A stretch of 64,000 nucleotides of DNA from Anabaena minutissima FACHB-250 (GCF_014697125.1 NZ_JACJRG010000006.1:1-64000), one strand, 5' to 3'. Shown: positions 9,034 to 19,112, counted from the first letter of the stretch. Numbers and translations: made by a program. Notes: generated from the letters alone by a model not told the origin.

Positions 9034-10530
9034 TTATATCCAAGAACTAAACCACATCCGCAATCTATAATCTTCAGGTGAGAGGGGTAAACCTAAATAA
9101 ATCGGCATCCAGAAGGCAAAAGCGGCGATAATGAAGAAAGAAATAGAGATGCCTATAGCTCGGAGTGATCGATGATAACTGTGTAGACATTGATCGACAA
9201 ACCAGGCGATCGCTAAAAATGCAAATACGACAGATGTCATGTAATGATAGATAAAAACACACCTTGTTACCTTTACCCAAGGTAGTAAGTTGACAGCATA
9301 ATTTACGACTAAAAATAAAGCGATCCAACTGTCAGTAGAAATATTTTCAGGTAAAGATAAGCGTCTTTGTTTGATGACAGGAATCACAATAGGCGTTAAT
9401 AGCATCCCCAGCAGAAATAATATAGATGCGAAAGCAAACCACCACAAAAAAGGATTGCCAATAGCATGAACATCATAGATAACTTTTCCTGTACCCCTAG
9501 GTAAGGGAGGCCCCAATACAGGTAAAGGATCAGTTATACTTTGCGTTGTCTGATAATAATAAGCCATTGGTCGAGTCAGCAAAGGCCATTTGTACCAAGC
9601 AGCACAGTAGGGATGGACTGTAGGAGAATTACCACCCAGTTTTTCGTGAAATTCTAAAATTTCCTTGTGTACTGCTATAAATCCATATTTAGGATTCATT
9701 TGCAGGTGAGGAATCCAGAGGAGACTATAGACAGCTACGGGAATAATTCCTAGAGACAAGATAAATTGCCAAAAGTTGATTTGTGTAAGTTTTTGTAGTG
9801 GTAAAGGATCAGTAATATTATTTGATTGCTGGTTAGATGAGTTAATTATATTAAACGTAAATAAATTTTTTATAATATCTTTGGTTTGATTTCTATGCGT
9901 AAGTAATTGGTATATCCAACTGAAGCTCCAAATGACATAGATACCAAATAAAGAAAATAGCCCGTTCCATTTTGTAGCACAGGAAGCACCAAAAGCTATA
10001 CCTGCTAACACTAAATATAATTGACGTTGTTGTCGCTTGGCTAATGCTAATAAAAACAACAAATGTCCTAATAATGCAAACACAACTATATAAATATTAA
10101 TCAAAGCATAGCGCGATTCTACAATTAATATACCATCTAAAGCGGTGAATAGACCTGCTAGTAAAGCAAAGCTGCGACGGTAACTTAATTGATAAGCAAT
10201 ATTAGCTATAATAATAGGAATAAACGAACCAGATAGAGCATTCATCCAGCGATAACTCCAAGGCGATCGCAAAGAACCTGACAGTCCATTTAGTGGTTCT
10301 TGCCAAAAAGGAACATGACTACCAAGCCACATTCCCAAGGCAATCATATACTTACCTAAAGGTGGATGACCATCAAAAAATGGTGTATGGGTAAGATAGT
10401 TATGACCGAACTTAGCATAATAAACTTCATCAAATACCAAAGTATTAAATCTATCTAATCCCCAAAAACGTAGAGTTAGAGACAGCAGAAATATCCCCAT
10501 CAACCCAATTCGATACCAATTCTTAGTCAT
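9034..10530 (-). CDS. Dolichyl-phosphate-mannose-protein mannosyltransferase-like (GT39)
   Basis: A 498-residue polytopic membrane protein with roughly ten or more hydrophobic spans. The first periplasmic loop carries FDEVYYAKFGHNYL with the Asp-Glu pair that GT39 (PMT) and related GT-C enzymes need, followed by DGHPPLGKYMIALG. A later loop has HPYCAAWYKWPLLTRPMAYYY, the conserved PMT region. Such enzymes use a polyprenyl-phosphate sugar to O-glycosylate exported proteins; the exact donor and targets are inferred only from family. A repeated ITDPLP segment occurs twice. The gene stands alone on this strand. Confidence 0.85.
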   Translation of the reverse strand: MTKNWYRIGLMGIFLLSLTLRFWGLDRFNTLVFDEVYYAKFGHNYLTHTPFFDGHPPLGKYMIALGMWLGSHVPFWQEPLNGLSGSLRSPWSYRWMNALSGSFIPIIIANIAYQLSYRRSFALLAGLFTALDGILIVESRYALINIYIVVFALLGHLLFLLALAKRQQRQLYLVLAGIAFGASCATKWNGLFSLFGIYVIWSFSWIYQLLTHRNQTKDIIKNLFTFNIINSSNQQSNNITDPLPLQKLTQINFWQFILSLGIIPVAVYSLLWIPHLQMNPKYGFIAVHKEILEFHEKLGGNSPTVHPYCAAWYKWPLLTRPMAYYYQTTQSITDPLPVLGPPLPRGTGKVIYDVHAIGNPFLWWFAFASILFLLGMLLTPIVIPVIKQRRLSLPENISTDSWIALFLVVNYAVNLLPWVKVTRCVFIYHYMTSVVFAFLAIAWFVDQCLHSYHRSLRAIGISISFFIIAAFAFWMPIYLGLPLSPEDYRLRMWFSSWI

Positions 10531-10916
10531 TACTCATTAGTTATTAGTCACTCTTGAGTTATCCCATTAACGTTTGTAGTAAGGACTTTAGTCCTTAATC
10601 GTACTTGCTATACGCAATGAGCTACCCACTACGAACTATAACTTATAGTGACCATGTTGGTTTTCTTATGTTTTGGTGTGTGCAGTTAATGATCGCTACT
10701 GAATATCAGCATTAAGCATAACGGATTGCACTGGTAGTTATACCCTTTTACTTGAATCTTGATACATTTAGGCAAACACTAAACCTGAACGACTGGAAGT
10801 CGTGGCTATACAAACCAAGTCCGCCTGCGCGGACTAAGGATTGTTTGAAAAGTCGGAAGGGGTATAAAAATGTCATTATGACATCTTCCTATGAAGTTAT
10901 TAAGTTCCTTAGTAAT
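10531..10916. repeat. Intergenic block with dispersed palindromic repeats
   Basis: Contains AAGGACT-TT-AGTCCTT near 10579, shared with other intergenic repeats of this window, and hairpins CGAC-TGGAA-GTCG and AGTCCGC (10818-10824) with GCGGACT (10829-10835). These are Nostoc-type dispersed repeats. The short open frames across it look spurious. Confidence 0.55.
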
Positions 10917-11286
10917 GTTTCAATCCCTAATAGAGATTAAGTGAAATTGCAATATCCGAGACAAGAAAGCGATCGCTAACTTCCAAGACACGCGCTCGCC
11001 TTTTTGTGGGTACTCTAAGCACAAGTGGCAAAGTGGTGCAGGTGTAGTTGCTATAACTTTTGTAGACGATCTTCTGACTTCCAAAACGCAGTCAGGTTTG
11101 AAATAGCTACTTTTTCCCAAATCCCCGACTAGCGATCGCCTTCTTATTCTCTCTCAATTCCCGTTCCAGTCGATCATTTCAATCCCTAATAGGGATTAAG
11201 TGAAATTGCAATTAAACCCGAAGTAACAAAAGAATTCGTCTTAGATGCTATAACAATCCCTAATAAGGATTAAGTGAAATTCCTAG
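10917..11286 (+). CRISPR. Decayed CRISPR remnant without cas genes
   Basis: Three copies of a 37-base repeat of the core form AATCCCTAATAGGGATTAAG. Copy 1 spans 10917-10953 (one mismatch in the palindrome), copy 2 spans 11176-11212, and copy 3 spans about 11250-11286 with both ends degenerate. Copies 2 and 3 are separated by a 37-base spacer, which is CRISPR-like; copies 1 and 2 are 222 bases apart with no repeat in between. The repeat resembles the 37-bp cyanobacterial repeats with the GTTTCAATCCC start. No cas gene lies in this window. It is most likely an orphan, degenerate array. Confidence 0.7.
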
Positions 11287-11390
11287 TACAGCAAGGCGTA
11301 AATAAGCAGACTATTTCAAAACAGCAAAAGCCTTGGTATATTAAACTTTTGACTTTTGACTTTTGACTTCCGCCTTGCGGTACTAGTCCC

Positions 11391-13880
11391 TCAAACCTGT
11401 TCCACCTTCGCCACCTCTAACATTGTCTTTAGCACCGAATCAGGATTGAGACTAATAGAATCAATTCCCTGTTCTACCAAAAACTGAGCAAATTCTGGAT
11501 AGTCGCTGGGTGCTTGTCCGCAAATACCAATTTTGCGGTTGTGTTTTTTAGCTGCTTCTATCGCCATTTTGACCATTTGCTTCACAGCCGGACTGCGTTC
11601 ATCAAACAGTCGCGCCACCAAAGCTGAGTCTCTATCTAATCCTAGTGTCAACTGAGTTAAATCATTAGAACCAATGGAGAACCCGTCAAATATCTGAGCA
11701 AACTGTTCCGCTAGAATTACATTACTAGGCAACTCGCACATCACATACACCTGCAAGTTGTTCACGCCTTGTTTTAGACCATTTTTTGCCATCTCTGCTA
11801 AAACTAACAGTCCCTCTTCAGGAGTGCGACAGAAGGGAATCATCGGGATGACATTGGTTAAACCCATATCTTCCCGTACTCGCTTAATGGCTTGACACTC
11901 TAAAGCAAAGCCATCTTTGTAGCCTTCATCATAATATCGTGCTGCACCCCGCCAGCCGAGCATGGGGTTTTCTTCTTTTGGCTCAAATTGTCTACCACCT
12001 TCTAAGTTGGCGTATTCATTACTCTTAAAATCTGACATTCGCACAATTACAGGTTTGGGATAAAAGGCGGCGGCGATTCTACCTATCCCTTGGGCTAATT
12101 TATCGACAAAATACTGGGGTTTATCATCATACATGGCGGTGATAGCAGCAATTTTGGCTTTTGCGTCTGCATCTTCTAATTTGTCGTAGTGAATCAACGC
12201 CAGAGGATGAATTTGGATTTGATTGGCAATGATAAACTCAGTCCGCGCTAAACCTACCCCATCATTAGGAATTGCAGATAAACTCAAGGCTTCTTGGGGA
12301 TTACCGACATTCATTAAAATCTGAGTCCGGGTGTGAGGTAAGTTTTCTAAAGCTACTTCCTTGACTTCAAAAGGTAATAAACCTGCATAAACTTTGCCTT
12401 CTTCCCCTTCCGCACAAGAAACCGTCACTTCTTGATCAGTTGTTAAAACTTCCGTGGCGTTAACACAGCCAACGATCGCAGGTACACCCAATTCCCGTGC
12501 AATAATTGCTGCATGACAGGTACGTCCCCCAGAATTAGTAATAATTGCACTGGCGCGTTTCATAATGGGTTCCCAGTCGGGGTCAGTTCTTTCTGTAACT
12601 AAAACGTCCCCAGCCTGGAACTCTTGTATTTGTTTAACATCTAAAATTACCCGCGCTTTTCCTTGACTAATCGCTTCCCCAACCGCCCTTCCAGTAACTA
12701 AGGGGTGTAGAGATTGAGGCGTAGAGATTTGGCTAGTTTTCTCCCCAGTCCCCAGTCCCCAATCTCCAGTCCCCAATACCAACCGATAACTCCGCAATAC
12801 GTTACCGTTCTTCTGCGACTGCACTGTTTCAGGACGGGCTTGGACTATAAATAGTTGATTGGTAATACCATCTTTTGCCCATTCAATATCCATCGGCGTA
12901 TAAATCCCGTGGACTTGGCAATAATGGTCTTCAATTAAACAAGCCCAACGCCCTAGTTGTAAAATCTCTTCATCACTCAGGGCAAATTGATTTTGTTCTA
13001 AATTAGATACAGGTATATTTTTAGTAGATTTAGTACCTCGATCATAGACCATTTTTAATTCTTTGCTGCCCAATTTTTTATCAATAATGGGACGAAAACC
13101 TGCTTTTAATGTTGGTTTGAAAACATAATATTCATCGGGGTTAACTGTCCCCTGGACAACGTTTTCTCCTAAGCCATAAGCAGCTGTAATTAAAGCAGCA
13201 TCTTTAAACCCTGTTTCGGTGTCAATAGAAAACATCACCCCAGAGGTCGCTAAATCAGAACGCACCATTTTCTGTACACCCACAGCTAGGGCAATGCTAA
13301 AATGATCAAATCCTTTGGTATGGCGGTAAGAGATAGCACGGTCTGTAAATAGGGAAGCAAAACATTGATGACAAGCTGTTAATAATGCTTCTACACCAAC
13401 AATATTCAGATAGCTTTCTTGCTGTCCTGCAAAACTAGCATCGGGTAAATCTTCGGCTGTAGCACTAGAACGAACTGCTACATCTGTGTTGGGGTTATAC
13501 AATTCACACAGACTTTCATAGGCTCTAGCGATCGCCTTTTGTAATTCTAAAGGAAATGGTGTGTTCATCAGGAGCGATCGCGCCTGTTTTCCTCTTGCTT
13601 GTAAGTTTTTGACATCTTCTACATCCAAGTCAGCAAATAGTTCTCTTAACTTGGCTTCCAACCCCGCCGACTGGATGAAGTAACGATAAGCATAAGCTGT
13701 AGTGGCAAATCCTGTAGGTACATTCACGCCTTTGGATGTTAGTTGCTGAATCATTTCCCCCAAAGACGCATTCTTCCCACCAACTAAAGCTATATCTGTA
13801 ATCCCAACTTGATCAAACCAGAGAACAAGTGATTTCTCCTTGGCAAATTGAGGCACAGTGCTATGAAATACTGTAACCAT
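11391..13880 (-). CDS. ppsA: Phosphoenolpyruvate synthase
   Basis: Converts pyruvate, ATP and water to PEP, AMP and phosphate for gluconeogenic carbon flow. The 829 residues show the N-terminal ATP-binding domain (LVGGKNASLGEMI, VRSSATAEDLPDASFAGQQESYL), the swivelling phosphohistidine domain GGRTCHAAIIARELG, and the C-terminal PEP/pyruvate barrel (GLARTEFI, FSIGSNDLTQLTLGLDRDS, ICGQAPSDYP with the catalytic Cys). Between the nucleotide and phosphohistidine domains sits an unusual low-complexity insert (LGTGDWGLGTGEK...) encoded by a dispersed repeat at about 12705-12785. It stays in frame, so the enzyme may still work. Confidence 0.95.
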   Translation of the reverse strand: MVTVFHSTVPQFAKEKSLVLWFDQVGITDIALVGGKNASLGEMIQQLTSKGVNVPTGFATTAYAYRYFIQSAGLEAKLRELFADLDVEDVKNLQARGKQARSLLMNTPFPLELQKAIARAYESLCELYNPNTDVAVRSSATAEDLPDASFAGQQESYLNIVGVEALLTACHQCFASLFTDRAISYRHTKGFDHFSIALAVGVQKMVRSDLATSGVMFSIDTETGFKDAALITAAYGLGENVVQGTVNPDEYYVFKPTLKAGFRPIIDKKLGSKELKMVYDRGTKSTKNIPVSNLEQNQFALSDEEILQLGRWACLIEDHYCQVHGIYTPMDIEWAKDGITNQLFIVQARPETVQSQKNGNVLRSYRLVLGTGDWGLGTGEKTSQISTPQSLHPLVTGRAVGEAISQGKARVILDVKQIQEFQAGDVLVTERTDPDWEPIMKRASAIITNSGGRTCHAAIIARELGVPAIVGCVNATEVLTTDQEVTVSCAEGEEGKVYAGLLPFEVKEVALENLPHTRTQILMNVGNPQEALSLSAIPNDGVGLARTEFIIANQIQIHPLALIHYDKLEDADAKAKIAAITAMYDDKPQYFVDKLAQGIGRIAAAFYPKPVIVRMSDFKSNEYANLEGGRQFEPKEENPMLGWRGAARYYDEGYKDGFALECQAIKRVREDMGLTNVIPMIPFCRTPEEGLLVLAEMAKNGLKQGVNNLQVYVMCELPSNVILAEQFAQIFDGFSIGSNDLTQLTLGLDRDSALVARLFDERSPAVKQMVKMAIEAAKKHNRKIGICGQAPSDYPEFAQFLVEQGIDSISLNPDSVLKTMLEVAKVEQV

Positions 13881-14443
13881 AAATATTACCTCCCAAATTG
13901 ATGATCTAATATCAATTCGTAATTCGTAATTAAGAGAGACAGATGAAACTCTAAAGACTCAGAGTTTCATGTTTAATCTTTTTTTTGGAGAATTGATATT
14001 ATTTTTTTGACTTAGTTTTTTTATCTGGAAATTGACAGCCATATTGACACGAGGCATCGTGTTTTCATGCTGTTAGTGTATTGAATATTTTCTTTGGGAT
14101 CACCATAACAAAAAAAATTAGGTTTTGGTTTATCGCGCAATATAATTCATTTTTTTCAATAATTTATCTCTCTAGATAGAGGTATAGATTAACAATTTTT
14201 CACAATGCCAATCTTTGATAAAAAATTAAATTGCTAAATTCCTATCAGATTCCTATTTGATTTTTTTGCCTAGCCTGCACTTGGACTAAAAAACTCAGTA
14301 TATTCCCTACTTAAGTGGGTAGGCTTAATTAAATGTAAGACCTCTCTCTAAACCTCTCCCCTGTGAGGGGAGGCTTTCAATCTCCCCTTCCCTACAAGGG
14401 AAGGGGTTGGGGTTAGGTCTAACTTATGTTTAATTAAGCCATT
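13881..14443. other. Intergenic region: ppsA leader side hairpin and dispersed repeat
   Basis: A hairpin TGAAACTCT (13944-13952) / AGAGTTTCA (13961-13969) is followed on the plus strand by a T-rich run. On the minus strand it would lie in the ppsA upstream region. Bases 14335-14425 form a C/G-rich inverted block (CTCTCCCCTGTGAGGGGAG and ACCCCTTCCC-type text) matching the repeat at 4400-4570. The middle is AT-rich with no gene. Confidence 0.5.
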
Positions 14444-15847
14444 CTACTTAACAGCTAAATTCCATAACCTAACCCCTTGGTTATCCGTGGCAGCAAGGGT
14501 TGTACCATCTGGGGTAAGTGCTACTTGAGAAATGGTGATTCCCTTTGGTTTTTGCCACGTTAACAATTTTTTACCCGTGCTAATTTGCCAAATATTTAAG
14601 GAACTACCATTGCTAATCAGTGTTTGGCTATCTGGCGTAACTAACAAGGTATTGACTGTGCCGACATTCGGGATAATTCGCACCACTTTTTTTGTTGTTA
14701 TGTCCCAGATATGGAGATTCTCTTCTTGGGCAGTTATGAGGGTTTTAGCGTCGGGTGTAACGGCTAATGTGTTGATGCGCTTGCCTTTGTTATCACCAAA
14801 AGATTGCAACCGCTTACCTGTATTAATATCCGAGATTTCTATCTGGTTGCTGTAGGAACTATTGGCAACGACTACAGTTTTACCGTCTGGAGTGATATCC
14901 ACAGGATAGCCTGAACCCAAAGTTTCAATGTTAGCCGGCATAGTCCGCAATAATTTGCCACTGCTAAGTTCCCAAACCCCTATATCTGCTGTAGGTTTAT
15001 CTCCCTTGTAGAAGCCGATGAGGGTTTTACCGTCAGGAGTCAGCTTGACTAACTCAGAACCTTCCAGCCTGTGGAGAATGTTACCTGTTGCTATTTCCCG
15101 GATTTGGATTTGTTGTGGTGCGGCTGTGACTAGAGTTTTATTATCTGGAGTAATAGCGATCGCATCTGTAAGATCATTAAGAGTTGTATTGCCGTCCGGT
15201 GGGCCTGGAAAGGTGTAAAGTAATTTACCGTCATCTAACTGCCAAACTCTGATATCACCAGAATTAGCAATTACCAATTGTTTACCATCTTTGGTAAATG
15301 CCAAACAACGGATTCCATTGAAAGAGGATAAGCCAAATTTCTGCTCATAGCCGATAATCTTACCAATGGTAGGAAGAAAATTCTGCTCCTGTCCACTAGA
15401 TTTCACAAATTGAAAAGGTGCAGGTGCTAAGGTCACATACATTGAAATCAACATCACACTGTATGTGAAAATTACTGCAATCAGAATAAAACGGGACTTG
15501 AATTGGGGAGAAAGCTTGAGTCCACAAATCCCACCTACCACACCGCCAATAATCGAACCTAATGGTGCTACGACAATGAACTTCAACATTATCGCCAGTC
15601 CACCAAAAGGCCCTCCTATATAAGTATCTGGACTAGCAAAAATAGGTATCATTGCCAGCAGCATCATACCGAAAAACGAACCCAACATTGCAGGAAATAG
15701 AGTATCCTTCATGCGGCGGGAGATTTTTCCCATAATCAGCCCAACGATACCACCAACTACAGCCCCAATAACTACACTAACTAAAGTTGCGTATATCAGT
15801 TGTGGCAGAATAAAGGTAAAAATAAATTCAAAATTAATAAAATTCAT
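14444..15847 (-). CDS. Membrane-anchored WD40 beta-propeller protein
   Basis: About 467 residues in two parts. Residues 1-145 carry several Gly/Ala-rich membrane spans (VSVVIGAVVGGIVGLIMG, APLGSIIGGVVGGICG, then a final span FILIAVIFTYSVMLISMYV). The rest has seven WD40-type repeats, recognisable by DG(K)TL and (I/V)W(Q/E/D)L(S/T)(T/S)GK pairs, enough for one seven-bladed propeller. WD40 propellers are protein-binding scaffolds; no catalytic part is present. The ATG at 15847 is preferred; an in-frame TTG at 15859 would add four residues. Its partner is unknown. Confidence 0.82.
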   Translation of the reverse strand: MNFINFEFIFTFILPQLIYATLVSVVIGAVVGGIVGLIMGKISRRMKDTLFPAMLGSFFGMMLLAMIPIFASPDTYIGGPFGGLAIMLKFIVVAPLGSIIGGVVGGICGLKLSPQFKSRFILIAVIFTYSVMLISMYVTLAPAPFQFVKSSGQEQNFLPTIGKIIGYEQKFGLSSFNGIRCLAFTKDGKQLVIANSGDIRVWQLDDGKLLYTFPGPPDGNTTLNDLTDAIAITPDNKTLVTAAPQQIQIREIATGNILHRLEGSELVKLTPDGKTLIGFYKGDKPTADIGVWELSSGKLLRTMPANIETLGSGYPVDITPDGKTVVVANSSYSNQIEISDINTGKRLQSFGDNKGKRINTLAVTPDAKTLITAQEENLHIWDITTKKVVRIIPNVGTVNTLLVTPDSQTLISNGSSLNIWQISTGKKLLTWQKPKGITISQVALTPDGTTLAATDNQGVRLWNLAVK

Positions 15848-16132
15848 GAGGAGATGCAATTATTTTGGGAATCTGTGCTGATACTATTTCTTTATGAAGA
15901 TGTTCTTAACTAGCTTGCGGTTTCATACAGTGAAGCCTCACAGAGAGTTGGTATAAGCAGTCGCTTACATTCAAAGCTTGATTGCCAGCATAACCATAAG
16001 TTGGTCATAAAAATTGCTGTTATTCGGATTAATTTAAACTTTTAACTGAAAGTAGTAGAACAAGTTCAATAATCAGCTGATGTATCCAGAAAAGTAATAG
16101 CATTACCCTAGAGGCTAAAAGCTCAAAAAACT

Positions 16133-16711
16133 ATGACACCTGAAGAAATTGCAGGGACTCTGACCGAATTATTTAGCACAGCAAATGTACAAGAGATCAC
16201 ATCTTGCTCGTGGCAAATAGACACATCTACATTTAGACTGTTGGTATTGCTGTCAGAAGATAGCAATTGGCTGCGGGTTTTATTACCGATTGTGCCATTA
16301 CAAGAAGCGCAACCATTCTTAGCAGAGTTTTTATCAGCCAACTTTGATGACACCCAAGAAGTCCGCTATGCCTTGTATGACAACGTGATGTGGGGAGTAT
16401 ATCAGCATCATAGCGGTACTTTGGTGAGAGATGATTTAAATAATGCGATCGCTAGACTTATATCCTTACATACCGCAGGCTTAAACGATGTCTTCAATCG
16501 CCTCATCGAAAACCGCATTCGCCAAATTGTGCAAGCTGCAAAACAACAAGGACAATCTCTGCAAGCCACAATGCAAACCCTAGAACGGTTCTATGCAGAA
16601 GGATTGTTAGGAGAAATTAACCAAACGGCAGCCGCAAGAGAAGAAGTTTTAGCAGCTTGGCAACGGCAGCTAGAACGTCTATGGCATGAAATAGAATCTC
16701 ACCCAGAATAA
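16133..16711 (+). CDS. Conserved cyanobacterial hypothetical protein
   Basis: 192 residues, soluble, rich in Leu, Gln and Glu. I do not recognise a named family. The N-terminal half looks alpha/beta (FRLLVLLSEDSNWLRVLLPIVPL). The C-terminal half is helical, with Arg-Gln-rich segments and a likely coiled coil around AAKQQGQSLQATMQTLERFYAEG. Only four bases separate it from the DUF2358-type gene downstream and they form a run with the small coiled-coil gene and the ArsA-type ATPase, so one operon is plausible. Confidence 0.65.
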   Translation: MTPEEIAGTLTELFSTANVQEITSCSWQIDTSTFRLLVLLSEDSNWLRVLLPIVPLQEAQPFLAEFLSANFDDTQEVRYALYDNVMWGVYQHHSGTLVRDDLNNAIARLISLHTAGLNDVFNRLIENRIRQIVQAAKQQGQSLQATMQTLERFYAEGLLGEINQTAAAREEVLAAWQRQLERLWHEIESHPE

Positions 16712-16715
16712 TCAC

Positions 16716-17102
16716 ATGGACATCATCGAAACCCTCAAGCAAGACTATCAATGCTTCCCAGACAATCAAACCTACAGCATTTATGCCGCCAATGTTTATT
16801 TTCAAGACCCGTTAAATAGTTTTCACGGTGTTGAACGCTACAAACAGATGATTAAATTCATCAAAACTTGGTTTTTAAATTGTCGGATGGATGTACATGA
16901 TATTCAACCCTTGGGAGACACCATCAAAACCGAATGGACGCTGAGTTGGAATACTCCTCTACCCTGGAAACCGCGCATCTCTATTTCTGGTTGGAGTGAA
17001 CTAGGACTTAACTCAGATGGCTTGATAGTTTCTCACATTGATTATTGGCACTGTTCTCGTCTAGACGTGTTGAAACAGCACATAATCTCTAACCATAAGT
17101 AA
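16716..17102 (+). CDS. DUF2358-type protein (NTF2-like)
   Basis: 128 residues. The pattern YSIYAANVYFQDPLNSFHGVERYKQMIKFI, followed by WTLSWNTPLPWKPRISISGWSEL and DYWHCSRLDVLKQH, fits the cyanobacterial/plastid DUF2358 family, which has an NTF2-like cone fold. The function of that family is not established. The ATG is at 16716, four bases after the previous stop. Confidence 0.8.
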   Translation: MDIIETLKQDYQCFPDNQTYSIYAANVYFQDPLNSFHGVERYKQMIKFIKTWFLNCRMDVHDIQPLGDTIKTEWTLSWNTPLPWKPRISISGWSELGLNSDGLIVSHIDYWHCSRLDVLKQHIISNHK

Positions 17103-17184
17103 ATCGAGTTTAAGTTAGAGTATTTACCCAATCTCACTTACAAAATAGGATCAATAATATACTGAAACCAAAAGAGCGATCGCT

Positions 17185-17460
17185 ATGGCCGATAAAGAAC
17201 TCAAACAACTCATAGAAGCTAACGCTAAAACAATCCAAGCCATGTTAGACGATATGGCAGACACACGAGAAGAACGGCAAGAACTCCGCGAAGGCATGAT
17301 CCAACTGCAAAAAGCTGTAGAACGATTAACCCAGGTACAAGAAGGAATATTCAACCTGTTACTTTCCGTAGATGGCGATCGCCCCACAATTCTTAACAAA
17401 CTCTCAGAAATCGAAACCAAACTAGATCAACTATTGCAGTCTCATCCCCAAGATAAATAA
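17185..17460 (+). CDS. Small coiled-coil protein
   Basis: 91 residues, almost entirely charged heptads (ELKQLIEANAKTIQAMLDDMADTREERQELREGMIQLQKAVERL, read as separate helical segments), ending in IETKLDQLLQSHPQDK. No enzyme motif. It may be an oligomerising or accessory protein. A HIP1 octamer GCGATCGC precedes the ATG. Because it sits between a DUF2358-type gene and an ArsA-type ATPase, a helper role is possible, but this is context only. Confidence 0.6.
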   Translation: MADKELKQLIEANAKTIQAMLDDMADTREERQELREGMIQLQKAVERLTQVQEGIFNLLLSVDGDRPTILNKLSEIETKLDQLLQSHPQDK

Positions 17461-17568
17461 ATCTTCAATACCCAATACCCCTTGTCCAATGCCCCAAACC
17501 CCAAAACCATTGATAATAGAAATAGCGTAAATAAATGTAAACAATTCTCAGGCAGGGCAAAATCATCC

Positions 17569-18756
17569 ATGCGAGTAATTTTAATGACAGGTAAAGGCGG
17601 CGTAGGTAAAACCTCCGTTGCAGCAGCAACTGGACTGCGTTGTGCAGAATTAGGATATCGTACACTGGTTTTGAGTACAGACCCTGCCCACTCATTAGCA
17701 GACAGTTTTGACATGGAACTAGGCCATGCAGCCCGGCAAATTCGTCCTAACTTGTGGGGTGCAGAACTAGATGCACTGCAAGAACTAGAAGGAAACTGGG
17801 GCGCAGTTAAACGCTATATTACCCAGGTTTTACAGGCCAGAGGTTTAGATGGAGTACAGGCAGAAGAATTAGCCATCCTACCAGGTATGGATGAAATTTT
17901 TGGCTTGGTAAGAATGAAACGCCACTACGATGAAGGCGAGTATGATGTCTTGATTATTGACTCTGCACCCACCGGCACAGCATTACGACTGTTGAGTTTA
18001 CCGGAAGTTGGTGGCTGGTATATGCGGCGTTTTTACAAGCCATTTCAAAATATCTCTGTAGCACTGCGTCCCCTAGTTGAACCGATTTTTAGACCCATTG
18101 CGGGATTTTCTTTGCCCAACAAAGAAGTAATGGATGCGCCTTATGAATTTTATGAGCAAATTGAAGCATTGGAAAAAGTATTAACAGATAATACCCAAAC
18201 TTCAGTCCGCTTAGTCACTAATCCAGAGAAGATGGTGATTAAAGAATCACTACGCGCTCATGCCTATCTCAGCTTGTATAATGTCGCCACAGATTTAGTC
18301 GTAGCTAATCGAATTATCCCGGCAGAAGTTCAAGATCCATTCTTCCAACGTTGGAAACAAAATCAAGAGGAATATCGTCAAGAAATTCATGATAATTTTC
18401 ATCCTCTACCTGTTAAAGAAGTACCATTATTCTCTGAGGAAATGTGTGGTTTAGCAGCCTTAGAGCGGTTAAAAGAAACCCTCTATAAAGATGAAGACCC
18501 AACTCAAATATATTACAAAGAAACTACCCTTAGAGTAGTGCAAGAACAAAATCAATACAGCTTAGAATTGTACTTGCCAGGGATTCCCAAAAATCAAATT
18601 CAACTCAATAAAACTGGGGACGAATTAAATATTACGATTGGTAATCATCGCCGTAACTTAGTGCTACCTCAAGCCCTGGCTGCACTACAACCCTCAGGTG
18701 CAAAGATGGAAGACGATTATCTCAAAATTCGCTTTACTGATAATGCAAGAGTCTAA
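17569..18756 (+). CDS. ArsA/GET3-family ATPase with C-terminal HSP20-like domain
   Basis: About 395 residues. The N-terminus begins with a deviant P-loop [15 protein letters not shown], then [16 protein letters not shown] (switch I) and [15 protein letters not shown] (switch II), the hallmarks of ArsA/GET3 SIMIBI ATPases. Residues about 320-395 ([17 protein letters not shown]...LVLPQAL...LKIRF) form the alpha-crystallin-like ArsA_HSP20 domain common in photosynthetic bacteria. The role may be tail-anchored protein or client handling rather than arsenite export, as no arsB is near. The frame is open from TTG 17482, but ATG 17569 opens right at the P-loop strand and is preferred. A terminator follows at 18886. 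Confidence 0.9.
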   Translation: MRVILMTGKGGVGKTSVAAATGLRCAELGYRTLVLSTDPAHSLADSFDMELGHAARQIRPNLWGAELDALQELEGNWGAVKRYITQVLQARGLDGVQAEELAILPGMDEIFGLVRMKRHYDEGEYDVLIIDSAPTGTALRLLSLPEVGGWYMRRFYKPFQNISVALRPLVEPIFRPIAGFSLPNKEVMDAPYEFYEQIEALEKVLTDNTQTSVRLVTNPEKMVIKESLRAHAYLSLYNVATDLVVANRIIPAEVQDPFFQRWKQNQEEYRQEIHDNFHPLPVKEVPLFSEEMCGLAALERLKETLYKDEDPTQIYYKETTLRVVQEQNQYSLELYLPGIPKNQIQLNKTGDELNITIGNHRRNLVLPQALAALQPSGAKMEDDYLKIRFTDNARV

Positions 18757-18885
18757 TAATTGACAATTAGAGAGTCAAAATCCGAATAATTGGCAATTCA
18801 AGAAAGCCTAGGAATCTTGTTTTATAAATTAGACCAAATATTTGAAAATAAAGCGCAAGGTTGACCTTTATTTCTGATTTTAATC

Positions 18886-18910
18886 GACGCAGTATTGCGT
18901 CTTTTTTTTT
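18886..18910 (+). terminator. Intrinsic terminator after ArsA-type gene
   Basis: GACGCA (18886-18891), loop GTAT, TGCGTC (18896-18901), then nine T at 18902-18910. It is 130 bases past the ArsA-type stop. The rest of 18757-19112 is AT-rich and without a gene; it should hold the promoter of the photoreceptor kinase downstream. Confidence 0.88.
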
Positions 18911-19112
18911 CTTAATTTTAGCTATTATTATTAAGTTTTTATGAAGTTTAGCAATGCTTTATAAAATCATTATTGACGATTTTTCAAAATAAATTACTTA
19001 GCATACTTTTGGCCGTATTTTTACTGTAGACAATCTGATTCATAAAAATACAGAATGTTTTTAGATTTATAAAAATCTAATATTTTTCCTGAAATTAATT
19101 TAATAAAAAGCA

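Noticed and set aside
10752..11120. Short open frames over the CRISPR remnant
   Set aside because: They run through palindromic repeats and the CRISPR repeats, have no ribosome site and no recognisable product.
14335..14425. Complementary C/G-rich block as terminator of the WD40 gene
   Set aside because: The same text occurs at 4400-4570 and other gaps without a T-run, so I treat it as a dispersed repeat.
17482..17568. N-terminal extension of the ArsA-type ATPase from TTG 17482
   Set aside because: The codons come from CCAATACCCCTTGTCCAATG-type intergenic repeat, and the family starts right at the P-loop strand at 17569.
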